Shown piece by piece: positions 48,409 through 58,230 of a stretch of 64,000 bases of DNA (its first letter is position 1; every line of letters begins with the position of its first letter). Below the pieces are notes generated by a model. That model had not been told where the DNA came from. It saw only the letters and a program-made list of their open reading frames with translations, and made no database searches. Origin of the DNA: Paraburkholderia fynbosensis. GTDB taxonomy: Bacteria; Pseudomonadota; Gammaproteobacteria; Burkholderiales; Burkholderiaceae. The position numbers were made by a program, and so were the translations under genes. The stretch covers positions 1 through 64,000 of the forward strand of contig NZ_CADIKI010000007.1 of assembly GCF_902859935.1 (NCBI RefSeq), given 5' to 3'.

Positions 48409-48954
48409 TTAGCGCCACGCCAAGGCGATCCAGTAAGTCTTGAGCGCAATGAGGTAGGTCACGAGCAGCGGCACCCAGCGTACGTCGTGATACCAGAAAG
48501 CGATGGCTACAAACATCGCAATCGTTGTCCCCATCTTGAGCGCTTCGCCGATCATCCAGCTCATCACTGTCTCGGCGCCGCTCAGCGTTCTAAGGCGCGC
48601 CGCGAACAGAGCGCCAGGGATCCAGCAAATCGCCCCCCCCAGGAACGCGGACAGCGCAGCAGCGCCCGGCGGCTTGTAGAACAGCCACCACACCAGCGTA
48701 ACACCCAGGGACAAGACCATTTGCGCCGTCACGACCTTAAAAGGCGTGACGCGCGATGGACGACTCACGTTGGGACCAAACAGCTTTTCAGCCTCGGCCC
48801 GCGTGAGCGGAACGATATTGTTATCTTCTTGCTCGACGCCCCACGACTCGTCATGCGTAACTTGCTGGCCGGTGGACGAATCGGAAACGGTGCGTTCAGC
48901 GCGGTGCCCGTCGTGCCCATTCTTCGGCGTTTGATTCGACGTTTTGACCGCCAT
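48409..48954 (-). CDS. atpI: ATP synthase assembly protein I
   Basis: A 181-residue protein. The C-terminal 100 residues have four membrane helices (VVTAQMVLSLGVTLVWWLFY, AALSAFLGGAICWIPGALFA, then ALKMGTTIAMFVAIAFWY), the AtpI fold that helps assemble the c-ring and handles Mg. The N-terminal 70-80 residues are polar and low in hydrophobics, longer than in E. coli AtpI (about 126 residues). The start at 48954 is the ATG of MAVKTSNQTPK; the frame is open to 49056 across the promoter. First gene of the atp operon. Confidence 0.88.
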   Translation of the reverse strand: MAVKTSNQTPKNGHDGHRAERTVSDSSTGQQVTHDESWGVEQEDNNIVPLTRAEAEKLFGPNVSRPSRVTPFKVVTAQMVLSLGVTLVWWLFYKPPGAAALSAFLGGAICWIPGALFAARLRTLSGAETVMSWMIGEALKMGTTIAMFVAIAFWYHDVRWVPLLVTYLIALKTYWIALAWR

Positions 48955-49032
48955 CGCAGTGTTCCGAAAGTCTTGTTCAGCTCGCGAGCTTTCGCTGCGC
49001 TTACGGGGTTGCCGTGCAATTAAATCCGGGCG

Positions 49033-49061
49033 ATTGTAAGCGATAGTTGCAGGCAATTCAA
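49033..49061 (-). promoter_or_regulatory. Promoter of the atp operon
   Basis: On the minus strand TTGAAT (49056-49061) and TACAAT (49033-49038) are separated by exactly 17 bp, about 80 bp upstream of atpI. It agrees well with sigma-70 consensus and suggests strong constitutive expression. Confidence 0.7.
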
Positions 49062-49501
49062 GACTTTAGGCCGTTCAATAACCGGCATCAAACGCCCCTT
49101 CGCCGCACGCGAACAGCATTCCGCCAAGGGAAAACACGCCAAATGTAAGGCGGCTGGGGGATGGCAAAACGGGGAGTTGGAATCGCGCAGGTTTGCGCCT
49201 GATCGTAGGTCGCGCAGACGCTATGGCAGGCGTGTCGAAAACACAACAAACGTCATTTTTTGCGTGCGGGATTGGCCGCCGACGGGTAGAGGGCGAGCGG
49301 CGTGGTGGTGCAAGGTTCCTTATAACGGGGCGGCGAAGTCAACGGCAGATTCGCCAGCAAGTTAACGGTCGACTGCGAACAATTGGCTTAACCGCGCCAT
49401 GCGGGTTAGCGTCATCCGGTGCATGGGCTCTGCCCTCCCCCGCAAGCGGCGCTGATCCTCGCGAAGACACGACTCCACTCATCTGTGGTGAAGGAGGCCT
49501 A

Positions 49502-49612
49502 ATGCGCGGCCGGAATCCTAGGCACCGCGCCGGCAGTTACCGCAAGCAGGCCCGCCCGCCTCCCGCGCCGCAACCAAACGGCCTCGTTGGCACGAACAAG
49601 ATTCGCGTGTGA
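49502..49612 (+). CDS. Possible 36-residue basic small protein
   Basis: The frame starts MRGRNPRHRAGSYRKQARPP and ends NGLVGTNKIRV. The ATG follows AAGGAGG by 5 bp, a near-perfect ribosome site that is unlikely by chance. The product is very basic and proline-rich, without membrane segment. No family is recognised. It may be a leader peptide or a genuine small nucleic-acid-binding protein; it may equally be untranslated. Confidence 0.35.
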   Translation: MRGRNPRHRAGSYRKQARPPPAPQPNGLVGTNKIRV

Positions 49613-49825
49613 CACACCGATATATCCGGATTCCTTATTATCTGACGCTCACTTTTGCTTAGGAATCCAACCAGATTTGACGTGGGTACGAAGCAACAGA
49701 ACAGGCCGACCAGGTGCACGCGCAGCGCCCGCACCCGAACGTAGCTGAAGTGCGCCGAATAGCTTACACACGAACGTTGAACCCGCCGCAAGCCTATTCA
49801 GCACCCTCCCTACGCGATCTGCGTG

Positions 49826-50713
49826 TCACGCAGTGGCATTACCACGCAATCGAACGAGAATGCCTTCCAGCGCATCCAGATCGCCGAAGTCCACCAACAC
49901 TTGGCCCCGGCCGCGTCGACCGAGCTTGATTTTGACCGTTGCCGACAGCAAATCCGACAACTCCTCCTCAAGCCGCCGCGTATCGCGTCCGCCATCCGGA
50001 TTCGCGCGCGCCTTGACCGCTGGGGCGGCCTTGGTCGTCGTCGTCACCAGTTTTTCGGTTTCACGCACGGACATGCGCTTGTTGACCACCTGATTGGCCA
50101 ACGTGATCTGCGTGGCGCCGTCGACTGCCAGCAGCGCGCGGGCGTGCCCCATGTCCAGATCGCCGGCCAGCAGCATCGTCTGCACCGGCGACGCGAGGTT
50201 GAGCAAGCGCAACAAATTCGAGACCGCGCTGCGCGAACGGCCTACCGACTCTGCCGCCTGCTCGTGCGTGAAATTGAATTCGTCGAGCAAGCGCTGGATA
50301 CCCTGCGCCTCTTCCAGCGGATTCAAATCCTCGCGCTGAATATTTTCGATCAGCGCCATCGCGGCGGCAGCCTGGTCTGGCACATCCCTCACCAGTACCG
50401 GCACCTCGTCGAGACCCGCAAGGCGCGCGGCACGAAAACGCCGCTCCCCCGCAATGATTTCGTATCTGTCCGCCGAAACAGGACGCACGAGGATCGGTTG
50501 CATCAGTCCCTGGGCGCGGATGCTGGCCGCCAGTTCCTGCAACGCGCCTTCGTCCATTCGCGTGCGCGGCTGGTACTTGCCCGCCTGCATCTTGCTGAGC
50601 GGCAGCACATTGGGCGCACCTTCGATCGTCACCGCTTCCGTGATATCGGCGGTACCGCCTAGCAATGCCTCAAGACCGCGGCCCAATCCCTTCTTTCTTG
50701 CTACTGCGTTCAT
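49826..50713 (-). CDS. parB: Chromosome partitioning protein ParB
   Basis: A 295-residue chromosomal ParB. The N-terminus MNAVARKKGLGRGLEALLG carries the ParA-contact motif. The CTP-binding ParB/Srx domain includes IIAGERRFRAARLAGLDEVP, and the helix-turn-helix is FTHEQAAESVGRSRSAVSNL. The C-terminal part dimerises. It binds parS and spreads as a clamp. Two parS sites lie 2.1 and 3.6 kb upstream. GAGGAAG precedes the start at 50713; 18 bp separate it from parA. Confidence 0.96.
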   Translation of the reverse strand: MNAVARKKGLGRGLEALLGGTADITEAVTIEGAPNVLPLSKMQAGKYQPRTRMDEGALQELAASIRAQGLMQPILVRPVSADRYEIIAGERRFRAARLAGLDEVPVLVRDVPDQAAAAMALIENIQREDLNPLEEAQGIQRLLDEFNFTHEQAAESVGRSRSAVSNLLRLLNLASPVQTMLLAGDLDMGHARALLAVDGATQITLANQVVNKRMSVRETEKLVTTTTKAAPAVKARANPDGGRDTRRLEEELSDLLSATVKIKLGRRGRGQVLVDFGDLDALEGILVRLRGNATA

Positions 50714-50731
50714 CGTGCTTCCTCGGTCCAC

Positions 50732-51523
50732 TTAGGATGCCTGGGGGGCGTCATTCAACGCGCGCACCCGCTCAATCATTTCCGCGCCGAACTGCACGTA
50801 CGCCTGCGCGCCGCGCGATGCCCGGTCGAACACCACGCCGGGCAAGCCATAGCTCGGCGCCTCGGCCAGACGTACGTTGCGTGGGATGACCGCGTCGAAC
50901 ACCTTGTCGCCGAAATGCTCTTTCAGCTGATCTGAAACTTGCTGTTGCAACGTGATGCGCGGATCGAACATCACGCGCAGCAGGCCGATCACCTTCAAGT
51001 CCCTGTTCAGGTTGGCATGCACCTGTTTGATCGTGTTGACCAGATCGGACAAGCCTTCGAGCGCGAAGTACTCGCACTGCATGGGAATTACGACGCCGTG
51101 CGCGGCGCACAGGCCGTTGAGTGTCAGCAGCGACAAAGCCGGCGGGCAGTCGATCAGCACAAAATCGTATTCGCTCTCGACCGCCGCGAGCGCCGTCTTC
51201 AACTGCCGTTCACGATTCTGCACGCTGACGAGTTCCACCTCGGCGCCCGCGAGTTCGCGGTTCGCGGGCAATACGTCGTAGCTGACTGCTTCCGGACGAA
51301 TTCGCGCATCGGCCACCGATACGCTATCCACGAGCACTTCGTAGACGGTGTTCGCGCACGCGGCCTTGTCGATACCGCTGCCCATCGTGGCGTTGCCCTG
51401 CGGGTCCAGGTCGATGAGAAGAACTCGCTGTCCCTGCGCTGCCAAGCTCGCGGCCAGATTGACTGTGGTGGTCGTCTTGCCGACGCCACCCTTCTGGTTC
51501 GCAACGCAGAAGATTTTTGCCAT
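50732..51523 (-). CDS. parA: Chromosome partitioning ATPase ParA
   Basis: A 263-residue Soj-type ATPase that moves ParB-parS complexes on the nucleoid. The deviant Walker A is VANQKGGVGKTTTTVNLAAS, then LLIDLDPQGNATMGSGID (A') and DFVLIDCPPALSLLTLN (B). Ends with AEMIERVRALN. Order mnmG-rsmG-parA-parB is the classic origin-proximal arrangement. It is unrelated in detail to the short ParA of the island at 8452-9090. Confidence 0.97.
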   Translation of the reverse strand: MAKIFCVANQKGGVGKTTTTVNLAASLAAQGQRVLLIDLDPQGNATMGSGIDKAACANTVYEVLVDSVSVADARIRPEAVSYDVLPANRELAGAEVELVSVQNRERQLKTALAAVESEYDFVLIDCPPALSLLTLNGLCAAHGVVIPMQCEYFALEGLSDLVNTIKQVHANLNRDLKVIGLLRVMFDPRITLQQQVSDQLKEHFGDKVFDAVIPRNVRLAEAPSYGLPGVVFDRASRGAQAYVQFGAEMIERVRALNDAPQAS

Positions 51524-51600
51524 CGTTGGTGTGTCCCTTTTGCTGCTGGATGAAGAAAAAATCGCTGAAGATACTGGAGCCGATCTGGGCTGCAGCAGCC

Positions 51601-52284
51601 TCAGTTGTCGGCGTCCACCAGAACCTTGACCAGATGCCGCTCCGCGTCGAGCAACGGTACTTGCAGCCGGATGATCTGTTCCGCGTGGGCACCGGCCGGC
51701 AAACGTTCGATTTCACCCTCCGGCCTCACGCCTTTCATTGCCCAGATCGCACCCTGCTCCGCAACCAGATGACGGGCCAGTGTAACGAAATCCGCGAGCT
51801 CTGCGAATGCGCGCGAGACGATTACGTCGAACTTTACCGGTACTTCGGCGGCCGGCCGCAAAGTCTCGACGCGGCCAGTCACGACCGACAGGTTGGCAAG
51901 GCCGAGTTCGGCCTTCGCCTGCGACTGAAACGCCGTCTTCTTATGAACGATGTCGTTCACGGTGACGGTCCAATCGGGCAAAACGATCGCCAGTACGATT
52001 CCTGGAAGGCCGCCGCCCGACCCCACGTCGAGCACCGACGACGGGCCACGCGGCGCGAGATGCGGCACGATCGACAGTGAATCGAGAATGTGCTGGATCA
52101 GCATTTGCCGTGGATCGCGGATCGCCGTCAGGTTATAGACGGCATTCCATTTCGACAGCAGCGCGACGTAGTCGAGCAGCTTACCGAGTTGCGTGTCGCT
52201 CAAATCGAGGCCGAGTTCACGGACACCGTCCACTAGCAGTGGCGCCAACGCTTGCTGAAAAGGCCCCTTCCGGCTCACCGTCAT
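51601..52284 (-). CDS. rsmG: 16S rRNA (guanine527-N7)-methyltransferase
   Basis: A 227-residue SAM-dependent methyltransferase that modifies G527 of 16S rRNA. The SAM motif is [35 protein letters not shown] and HILDSLSI precede it and [14 protein letters not shown] follows. Its start overlaps the mnmG stop as ATGA. Loss of this modification gives low-level streptomycin resistance in other bacteria. Confidence 0.96.
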   Translation of the reverse strand: MTVSRKGPFQQALAPLLVDGVRELGLDLSDTQLGKLLDYVALLSKWNAVYNLTAIRDPRQMLIQHILDSLSIVPHLAPRGPSSVLDVGSGGGLPGIVLAIVLPDWTVTVNDIVHKKTAFQSQAKAELGLANLSVVTGRVETLRPAAEVPVKFDVIVSRAFAELADFVTLARHLVAEQGAIWAMKGVRPEGEIERLPAGAHAEQIIRLQVPLLDAERHLVKVLVDADN

Positions 52285-54239
52285 TGCGTCACCGGCGTGC
52301 TATCGGCGCCGGGTTCGGCGGGTTTCGTCGAACGACGGCCGAAGCCGCGCTTCAGATGGACCATCAGCAAGGAAATTGCAGCCGGTGTGATGCCCGAAAT
52401 GCGCGATGCCTGGCCAATGGTTTCGGGACGGAATTGCGTCAGCTTCTGGCGAGCTTCGAACGAAAGGCCTCGGACTTCCGCGTAGTCCAGCCCTTCAGGC
52501 AGGCGCGTGCTTTCGTGGGCCTCATTCCGCTCAATCTCACCGGCCTGACGGTCGATATAACCCTGATATTTGATGCCGATCTCGATCTGTTCCTTGATCT
52601 GCGCACGTAATACGTCGTCTTCCGCCAGGATCTCGGGTGCGCCGCATGCGCCGGCACGCAATCCGCAAACGCCATCATAGGTCACGCCCGGGCGGCGCAG
52701 CAGATCCGCGAGGCTGTATTCATGGTCGATTGGCTTGCCGAGCAAGGCTGTCGCTTCGTCCGAAGCCAAGGTCTTAGGATTGACCCACGTCGTGCGGAGT
52801 CGCTCTGTTTCACGTGAAACAGCGTCGCGCTTGCGGCTAAAGGCGTCCCAACGAATGTCGTCGACCACGCCAAGCTCGCGCCCGATCGCAGTCAGGCGCA
52901 TATCGGCATTATCTTCCCGAAGGCTCAGACGATATTCGGCGCGGCTAGTGAACATCCGGTACGGCTCGGACACGCCGCGAGTCACCAGATCGTCGACCAG
53001 CACGCCAAGATAGGCCTGATCCCGACGTGGACACCATGCTTCCCTGCCCTGCACGTACAACCCAGCGTTGATGCCCGCCAGCAGGCCTTGCGCGGCCGCC
53101 TCTTCATACCCGGTCGTCCCGTTGATCTGGCCGGCGAAGAAGAGACCGTTAATCACCTTGGTTTCCAGCGATGCCTTCAACCCGCGCGGATCGAAATAAT
53201 CGTACTCAATCGCGTAACCCGGCCTCAGGATATGGGCGTGCTCCAGTCCGCGCATCGAGCGCACCAATTCCAGCTGCACATCGAACGGCAGGCTCGTGGA
53301 AATCCCGTTCGGATAGAACTCGTTGGTGGTCAGCCCTTCCGGCTCCAGGAAGATTTGGTGCGATTCCTTCGATGCAAAGCGATGGATCTTGTCCTCGATA
53401 GACGGACAGTAGCGCGGCCCTACGCCCTCGATGACGCCCGTGTACATCGGCGACCGGTCGAGCCCGCCACGGATGATGTCGTGCGTCCGCTCGTTCGTGT
53501 GCGTTACCCAGCATGGCACTTGCCGCGGGTGCTGCTCGACGCGGCCGAGAAACGAAAACACCGGGACCGGGTCCAGGTCACCCGGCTGCTCTTCGAGCTG
53601 CGAAAAGTCGATCGTGCGACCGTCGATCCGCGGGGGCGTGCCAGTCTTAAGCCGGCCTTGCGGCAGCTGCAATTCCTTCAGACGTGCAGAAAGCGAAACC
53701 GCAGCAGGATCACCCGCGCGACCGCCGGTATAGTTGTTCAGACCCACGTGAATCTTGCCGTCGAGGAATGTTCCGGCCGTCAACACCACCGCCCGCGCGC
53801 GGAAACGAATTCCCACCTGCGTCACGGCGCCAACGACACGGTCGCCCTCCACCATCAGATCATCGACTGCCTGCTGGAACAGCCACAGATTCGGCTGATT
53901 CTCCAGCCGATGCCGAATCGCCTGCTTGTACAGCAGACGGTCCGCCTGGGCGCGCGTGGCCCGAACTGCGGGGCCCTTCGACGAATTCAGGATACGGAAC
54001 TGGATCCCGCCCTCGTCCGTCGCGGCTGCCATCGCGCCGCCGAGCGCATCGACTTCCTTGACCAGATGGCCCTTGCCGATGCCGCCAATCGACGGATTGC
54101 AGCTCATCTGGCCGAGGGTTTCGATGTTGTGGGTCAGCAGGAGCGTCGTGTTGCCCATGCGCGCCGAGGCCAACGCGGCCTCTGTGCCGGCATGGCCGCC
54201 ACCAACGACGATGACGTCAAATTCTGTGGGAAAGAGCAT
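52281..54239 (-). CDS. mnmG: tRNA uridine-5-carboxymethylaminomethyl modification enzyme, MnmG
   Basis: A 652-residue FAD enzyme that, with MnmE, builds the cmnm5 group on U34 of certain tRNAs. The dinucleotide fold is [20 protein letters not shown], followed by [20 protein letters not shown] and [11 protein letters not shown]. The start at 54239 puts the motif at the N-terminus; the frame remains open to 54371 through the parS palindrome. The coding sequence contains a perfect parS at 52806-52821, read as Val-Ser-Arg-Glu-Thr. Confidence 0.97.
   Translation of the reverse strand: MLFPTEFDVIVVGGGHAGTEAALASARMGNTTLLLTHNIETLGQMSCNPSIGGIGKGHLVKEVDALGGAMAAATDEGGIQFRILNSSKGPAVRATRAQADRLLYKQAIRHRLENQPNLWLFQQAVDDLMVEGDRVVGAVTQVGIRFRARAVVLTAGTFLDGKIHVGLNNYTGGRAGDPAAVSLSARLKELQLPQGRLKTGTPPRIDGRTIDFSQLEEQPGDLDPVPVFSFLGRVEQHPRQVPCWVTHTNERTHDIIRGGLDRSPMYTGVIEGVGPRYCPSIEDKIHRFASKESHQIFLEPEGLTTNEFYPNGISTSLPFDVQLELVRSMRGLEHAHILRPGYAIEYDYFDPRGLKASLETKVINGLFFAGQINGTTGYEEAAAQGLLAGINAGLYVQGREAWCPRRDQAYLGVLVDDLVTRGVSEPYRMFTSRAEYRLSLREDNADMRLTAIGRELGVVDDIRWDAFSRKRDAVSRETERLRTTWVNPKTLASDEATALLGKPIDHEYSLADLLRRPGVTYDGVCGLRAGACGAPEILAEDDVLRAQIKEQIEIGIKYQGYIDRQAGEIERNEAHESTRLPEGLDYAEVRGLSFEARQKLTQFRPETIGQASRISGITPAAISLLMVHLKRGFGRRSTKPAEPGADSTPVTQ
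52806..52821. promoter_or_regulatory. parS centromere site 1, inside mnmG
   Basis: The 16-bp palindrome TGTTTCACGTGAAACA matches the bacterial chromosomal parS consensus exactly. It lies within mnmG, 2.1 kb from parB. Confidence 0.95.
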
Positions 54240-54340
54240 TGCGGATCTCACGCCAGATCGTCGCGTGAGCCTTAAAGAAAAGTATGGGCGAATTATAACG
54301 GGTTCGGTTTCGGCCCGAATTTCGTCCGAATGGCCATACA

Positions 54341-54378
54341 CAAAAAAAGCGGTGTGTTTCACGTGAAACACACCGCTT
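54341..54378 (-). terminator. Intrinsic terminator of the liv operon with embedded parS site 2
   Basis: Positions 54347-54378 are a perfect 32-bp palindrome whose centre, 54355-54370, is the exact parS 16-mer TGTTTCACGTGAAACA. Reading leftwards, the stem is followed by seven T (54342-54348), 33 bp beyond the livF stop. So the same bases serve as a centromere and as the hairpin of a Rho-independent terminator. Confidence 0.85.
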
Positions 54379-54410
54379 CCATCTGTTGCAACTAGCTAAA
54401 AAATACGCGC

Positions 54411-55175
54411 CTACGCTACTTTCTTAGCCAACCCCAGATAGGTTTCGATGACGCGTGGGTTCTGCGCCAAATCCGGGGCGGCCCCCTCCAGCGCTAACTC
54501 TCCGGTCTCCAGTACATAGCCATAGTCGGAAATTTGCAAAGCGGCTCGCGCATTCTGTTCGATTAGCAGCGTCGCAACGCCGGTCTGCCGTAATGCGCTA
54601 ATGATGTGAAAAATCTCTTTTACGATCAGCGGAGCAAGACCCAGACTCGGTTCATCGAGCATCAACAGATCGGGCTTTCCCATCAGCGCACGCCCTACCG
54701 CCAGCATCTGCCGCTCACCGCCGGACAATGTACCGGCAGCCTGCTTGCGACGCTCCTTCAGTCGCGGAAAAAGCGTGAAAACAGGCTCGAGCTGGTCGAG
54801 GAAATTGCGCTCCCCTGCGCGCTTGCGCCGATATGCTCCGAGGACAAGGTTGTCTTCCACTGTCATCGATGCAAAAAGCTCGCGCTTTTCGGGCACCAGA
54901 CACATGCCGCGAGCGACCCGCTTCTCGACCGGCACGGCGCTGACGTCTTCGCCCTGATAGACGACGGCGCCCTTCGCATGGCCGGTAGTCGGCAACGCGC
55001 CCATGATCGCGTTCAGCAACGTGGATTTGCCCGCGCCGTTTGGGCCGATCACCGAGACAATCTGCCCGGCCCGCACCTTGATCGCCGCGCCGTGCAGCGC
55101 TTCGACTTTGCCGTATCGGACCGACAGACCGTCCACATCGAGAATCGGTGCAGCAGCATTCATTGTGTTCCCCAT
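54411..55175 (-). CDS. livF: Branched-chain amino-acid ABC transporter ATPase LivF
   Basis: A 254-residue ATP-binding subunit. The Walker A is [16 protein letters not shown], the signature is [16 protein letters not shown], and the Walker B is [31 protein letters not shown] is typical of LivF. The ATG at 55175 shares one base with the previous stop (TGATG), so coupling is expected; 55163 is a later start. It closes the liv operon and is followed by the parS terminator. Confidence 0.93.
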   Translation of the reverse strand: MGNTMNAAAPILDVDGLSVRYGKVEALHGAAIKVRAGQIVSVIGPNGAGKSTLLNAIMGALPTTGHAKGAVVYQGEDVSAVPVEKRVARGMCLVPEKRELFASMTVEDNLVLGAYRRKRAGERNFLDQLEPVFTLFPRLKERRKQAAGTLSGGERQMLAVGRALMGKPDLLMLDEPSLGLAPLIVKEIFHIISALRQTGVATLLIEQNARAALQISDYGYVLETGELALEGAAPDLAQNPRVIETYLGLAKKVA

Positions 55176-56959
55176 CACTCCACCCCGCCCAGATACGCTT
55201 CGAGCACCGCCGGGTCTTGTTGCACATCCAACGGCAAACCTTCCGCGATCCGCGTCCCGAACTCCATGACGACTAGACGATCAGTGAGATTCATCACGAA
55301 GTCCATGTCGTGCTCCACCAGCAGCACGCTCATGCCTTCCGCCTTGAGGCGACGCAGCAAATCAGCGAGCTGCAACTTTTCCTGATAGCGCAAGCCGGCC
55401 GCAGGCTCGTCCAACAGCAACAACGTCGGGTCACAGCACAAAGCGCGAGCAATTTCGAGAATCCGCTGTTGGCCCAGCGCGAGACTGCCAGCCTCATCGT
55501 ACATATGCTGTTCGAGCCCAACGCGACGAATCTGGCGAGCCGCCTCCGCCATCAAACGCGCTTCTTCCGCGCCGTTCAGACGCGCGACACTGCGCCAAAC
55601 GCCGGCCTGGCCGCGCAAATGCGCGCCGATCGCGACGTTCTCGAGCACCGTCATCCCCGGCAGAAGCTTGACGTGCTGGAAAGTTCTGCCGATCCCACGC
55701 CTAACGATTTCACGCGAACTCAACGAATCAATACGCTCGCCGCGGAACGTGATCTCGCCACTGGTCGCCTGTAGTACCCCCGTCACCAGATTGAAGGTCG
55801 TCGACTTACCGGCGCCGTTCGGCCCGATCAGCCCGATGATTTGCCCCGCTTTCACCTCGAAGCTGACATCGTTGACCGCGACCAGACCACCGAACTGCTT
55901 GCGCGCGTTGTTCACCGTCAGCAGGTCTTCTCCGGCCCCCGGCTTGCTGCGCTGCGGCAACGGTTCCGCATGATCCGCCAGATGCGCGCGCGGACCACGG
56001 GGGAAGAAGCGTGCGACGAACGGCCAAACCCCTTGGCGGGCGTACTGCAGCAGTAACACCATCAAGATGCCGAATACGATCACTTCGAAGTTGCCGTTCT
56101 CACCCAGCAGCTTTGGCAGCAGCGTTTCCAGATAGTCCTGGAGCAACGTGAGGATTGCCGCGCCGAGGACCGCCCCCCACACGTGCGACACCCCTCCCAC
56201 CACCGCCATGAACAGAAACTCGATGCCGTGATTCAGACCGAACGGCGTCGGATTCACCGCGCGTTGCAGATGGGCATACAGGAAGCCCGACACCGACGCC
56301 AGCACGGCTGCATAGACGAAGATCACGACGCGCATCCAGCCAGTATTCACGCCCATCGCCTCAGCCATCATGCCGCCGCCGCGCAGCGCGCGAATTGCCC
56401 GCCCCGGCCGGCTATTAAGCAGATTCTGAACAGAGATCACCGCACCGAGCACGACCAGCCAGATCAGGTAATAGATATGCCGACCAGACTCCAGGTTGAT
56501 GCCGAAAACATTCAGCACCGGAATCCCGTTGATGCCGTCGTACTTACCGAGCATTTCCAGATTGCCGAACAGATAGAACAGCGCAAGCCCCCACGCGATC
56601 GTGCCGAGCGGCAGAAAGTGGCCCGACAGACGCATCGTCACGAGGCCCAGCATCAGCGCGATCAATGCGGTCACGACGACGCCCGCGATCAACGCGAGCC
56701 ACGGCGACACACCATATGTGGTCGTCAGATACGCGGTCGCGTACGCGCCGATGCCGACGAACGCCGCCTGCCCGAAGCTCGTCATCCCGCCGATGCCGGT
56801 CAGCAGCACGAGTCCGATCGCGACGATCGAATACAGGCCGATGTAGTTGAGCAGCGTCACCCAGTATTCGGGCACGTGAATCGGCTGCGGCAACACCGGC
56901 AGCGCGAATAGCACCACGAGGAACAACCAGAAGAACTTGTTTTGCATGATCCGTTTCAT
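55175..56959 (-). CDS. Fused Liv permease-ATPase (LivM-LivG)
   Basis: A 594-residue fusion. Residues 1-320 are a LivM-type permease with about nine membrane spans ([40 protein letters not shown]). After a polar linker of about 25 residues, residues 345-594 are a LivG-type ATPase: Walker [19 protein letters not shown], signature [16 protein letters not shown] (LALGQ in place of LSGGQ), Walker [12 protein letters not shown]. Its start at 56959 has GAGGAG upstream and lies 4 bp past the livH stop. Such fusions are known in Burkholderiales; the pairing with a separate LivF suggests a complex with one fused and one free ATPase. Confidence 0.93.
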   Translation of the reverse strand: MKRIMQNKFFWLFLVVLFALPVLPQPIHVPEYWVTLLNYIGLYSIVAIGLVLLTGIGGMTSFGQAAFVGIGAYATAYLTTTYGVSPWLALIAGVVVTALIALMLGLVTMRLSGHFLPLGTIAWGLALFYLFGNLEMLGKYDGINGIPVLNVFGINLESGRHIYYLIWLVVLGAVISVQNLLNSRPGRAIRALRGGGMMAEAMGVNTGWMRVVIFVYAAVLASVSGFLYAHLQRAVNPTPFGLNHGIEFLFMAVVGGVSHVWGAVLGAAILTLLQDYLETLLPKLLGENGNFEVIVFGILMVLLLQYARQGVWPFVARFFPRGPRAHLADHAEPLPQRSKPGAGEDLLTVNNARKQFGGLVAVNDVSFEVKAGQIIGLIGPNGAGKSTTFNLVTGVLQATSGEITFRGERIDSLSSREIVRRGIGRTFQHVKLLPGMTVLENVAIGAHLRGQAGVWRSVARLNGAEEARLMAEAARQIRRVGLEQHMYDEAGSLALGQQRILEIARALCCDPTLLLLDEPAAGLRYQEKLQLADLLRRLKAEGMSVLLVEHDMDFVMNLTDRLVVMEFGTRIAEGLPLDVQQDPAVLEAYLGGVE

Positions 56960-56963
56960 CGTG

Positions 56964-58019
56964 TCACTCCTCTTCCTCTTCGGCGTGCGGGCTGGCAAGA
57001 CTTCGCCAGAGCAGCACGGGGATGATCAGCGTGAACACGATCACTTCTTTATAAGCGCTCGCCCAGAACGACGAATATGACTCCAGCAGGCCCACCAGGA
57101 TAGAGCCCGCCGCCGCCAGCGGATAGCTGACCAGACCGCCGATAATCGCCCCCACAAAGCCCTTCAGACCGATCAGGAAGCCCGAGTCGTAGTAGATGGT
57201 GGTCAGGGGTGCCACGAGGATCCCGCACAGCGCGCCGAGCCCGGCTGCCAGCGTGAACGCAAGGCGCCCCGCTTGCGTGGTGCCGATGCCGACGAGCCGC
57301 GCGCCGAGCCGGTTCACCGACGTCGCGCGCAACGCCTTGCCCGAAATCGCGCGATCGAAATACAGATACAGCGCGCCGATCAGCACGACCGCGGTGCCGA
57401 CCACCCACAGACTTTGTCCGGAGATCGACAGGCTGCCGACGTTGAACGTCGCATCCGAGAACGCGGTCGTGCGCGAACCTTCCGCGCCGAACATCACGAG
57501 CCCCAGCCCAACCATCGCGAAGTGCACCGCGACTGCCACGATCAACAACGAGAGCGTGGTCGCTTCCGCGATCGGCTCATAGGCAAGCCGGTAGACGAAC
57601 GGGCCCATCGGAATCACGATCAGAAGCGTCAGGGTGATCTGTACGATCATTGGCAGCGGCTGTAGGAAGACACCCCGCGTGAGCGCGTAGACCGCGATCG
57701 GAAACAGCAGATATTTCCCGGCTAGCGTGACCAGGGTCCGTGCCGCGTTTCGGCGACGCTCGGCATGCCGCACCAGCCCCGCCACCTCGACGACGAAGCA
57801 GGCCGCGCCCATCGCCATCAGTAGCCAGCAGGTGGCCGGAAATTTCTGTGTCTGCAGTGCAGCGAGCGTCAACGCGCCGTACGAAACAAACTCCCCCTGC
57901 GGGATGAAGATCACCCGCGTCACCGAGAACACCAGCACCAGCGCCAGCGCGAGCAGCGCGTAGATCGCACCGGTGGTGATGCCGTCCTGCGCGAGGATCG
58001 CCGCAATTGATAGATCCAT
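56964..58019 (-). CDS. livH: Branched-chain amino-acid ABC transporter permease LivH
   Basis: A 351-residue permease. It begins MDLSIAAILAQDGITTGAIY and has FSVTRVIFIPQGEFVSYGAL, the LivH-type N-terminal pattern. A longer central loop of about 40 residues (residues about 80-120) makes it bigger than E. coli LivH (308). The tail is acidic (HAEEEEE). GAGGAAG precedes the start at 58019. It is first of livH-livMG-livF. Confidence 0.92.
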   Translation of the reverse strand: MDLSIAAILAQDGITTGAIYALLALALVLVFSVTRVIFIPQGEFVSYGALTLAALQTQKFPATCWLLMAMGAACFVVEVAGLVRHAERRRNAARTLVTLAGKYLLFPIAVYALTRGVFLQPLPMIVQITLTLLIVIPMGPFVYRLAYEPIAEATTLSLLIVAVAVHFAMVGLGLVMFGAEGSRTTAFSDATFNVGSLSISGQSLWVVGTAVVLIGALYLYFDRAISGKALRATSVNRLGARLVGIGTTQAGRLAFTLAAGLGALCGILVAPLTTIYYDSGFLIGLKGFVGAIIGGLVSYPLAAAGSILVGLLESYSSFWASAYKEVIVFTLIIPVLLWRSLASPHAEEEEE

Positions 58020-58230
58020 ACTTCCTCGTCCTGAAGCGTCGAAATCGAAATCGGGAAACGGTCGTAGCGTGGCGGCACAAGCCCCGGCCGGCCACCGACC
58101 TGCAATGCCTGAAAAGGCAACCGCCGCACCGTGTTCCGGCGCGGCGGTCGATGCCATTGTCATCGAACACAATGGCAATGCGGCGTCACATGCCGCAGAT
58201 TGCGCGAGAGGCGCGTACCGCTTTTTATCG

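Larger units (their letters stand above)
48955..49825. other. Divergent-looking intergenic region between atpI and parB
   Basis: This 871-bp region holds the atp promoter (49033-49061) and one small frame with an excellent ribosome site (49502-49612). A hairpin-like TTAACC/GGTTAG pair occurs near 49390-49410. I could not find a clear terminator for the parB operon. No RNA gene is recognised. Confidence 0.5.
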
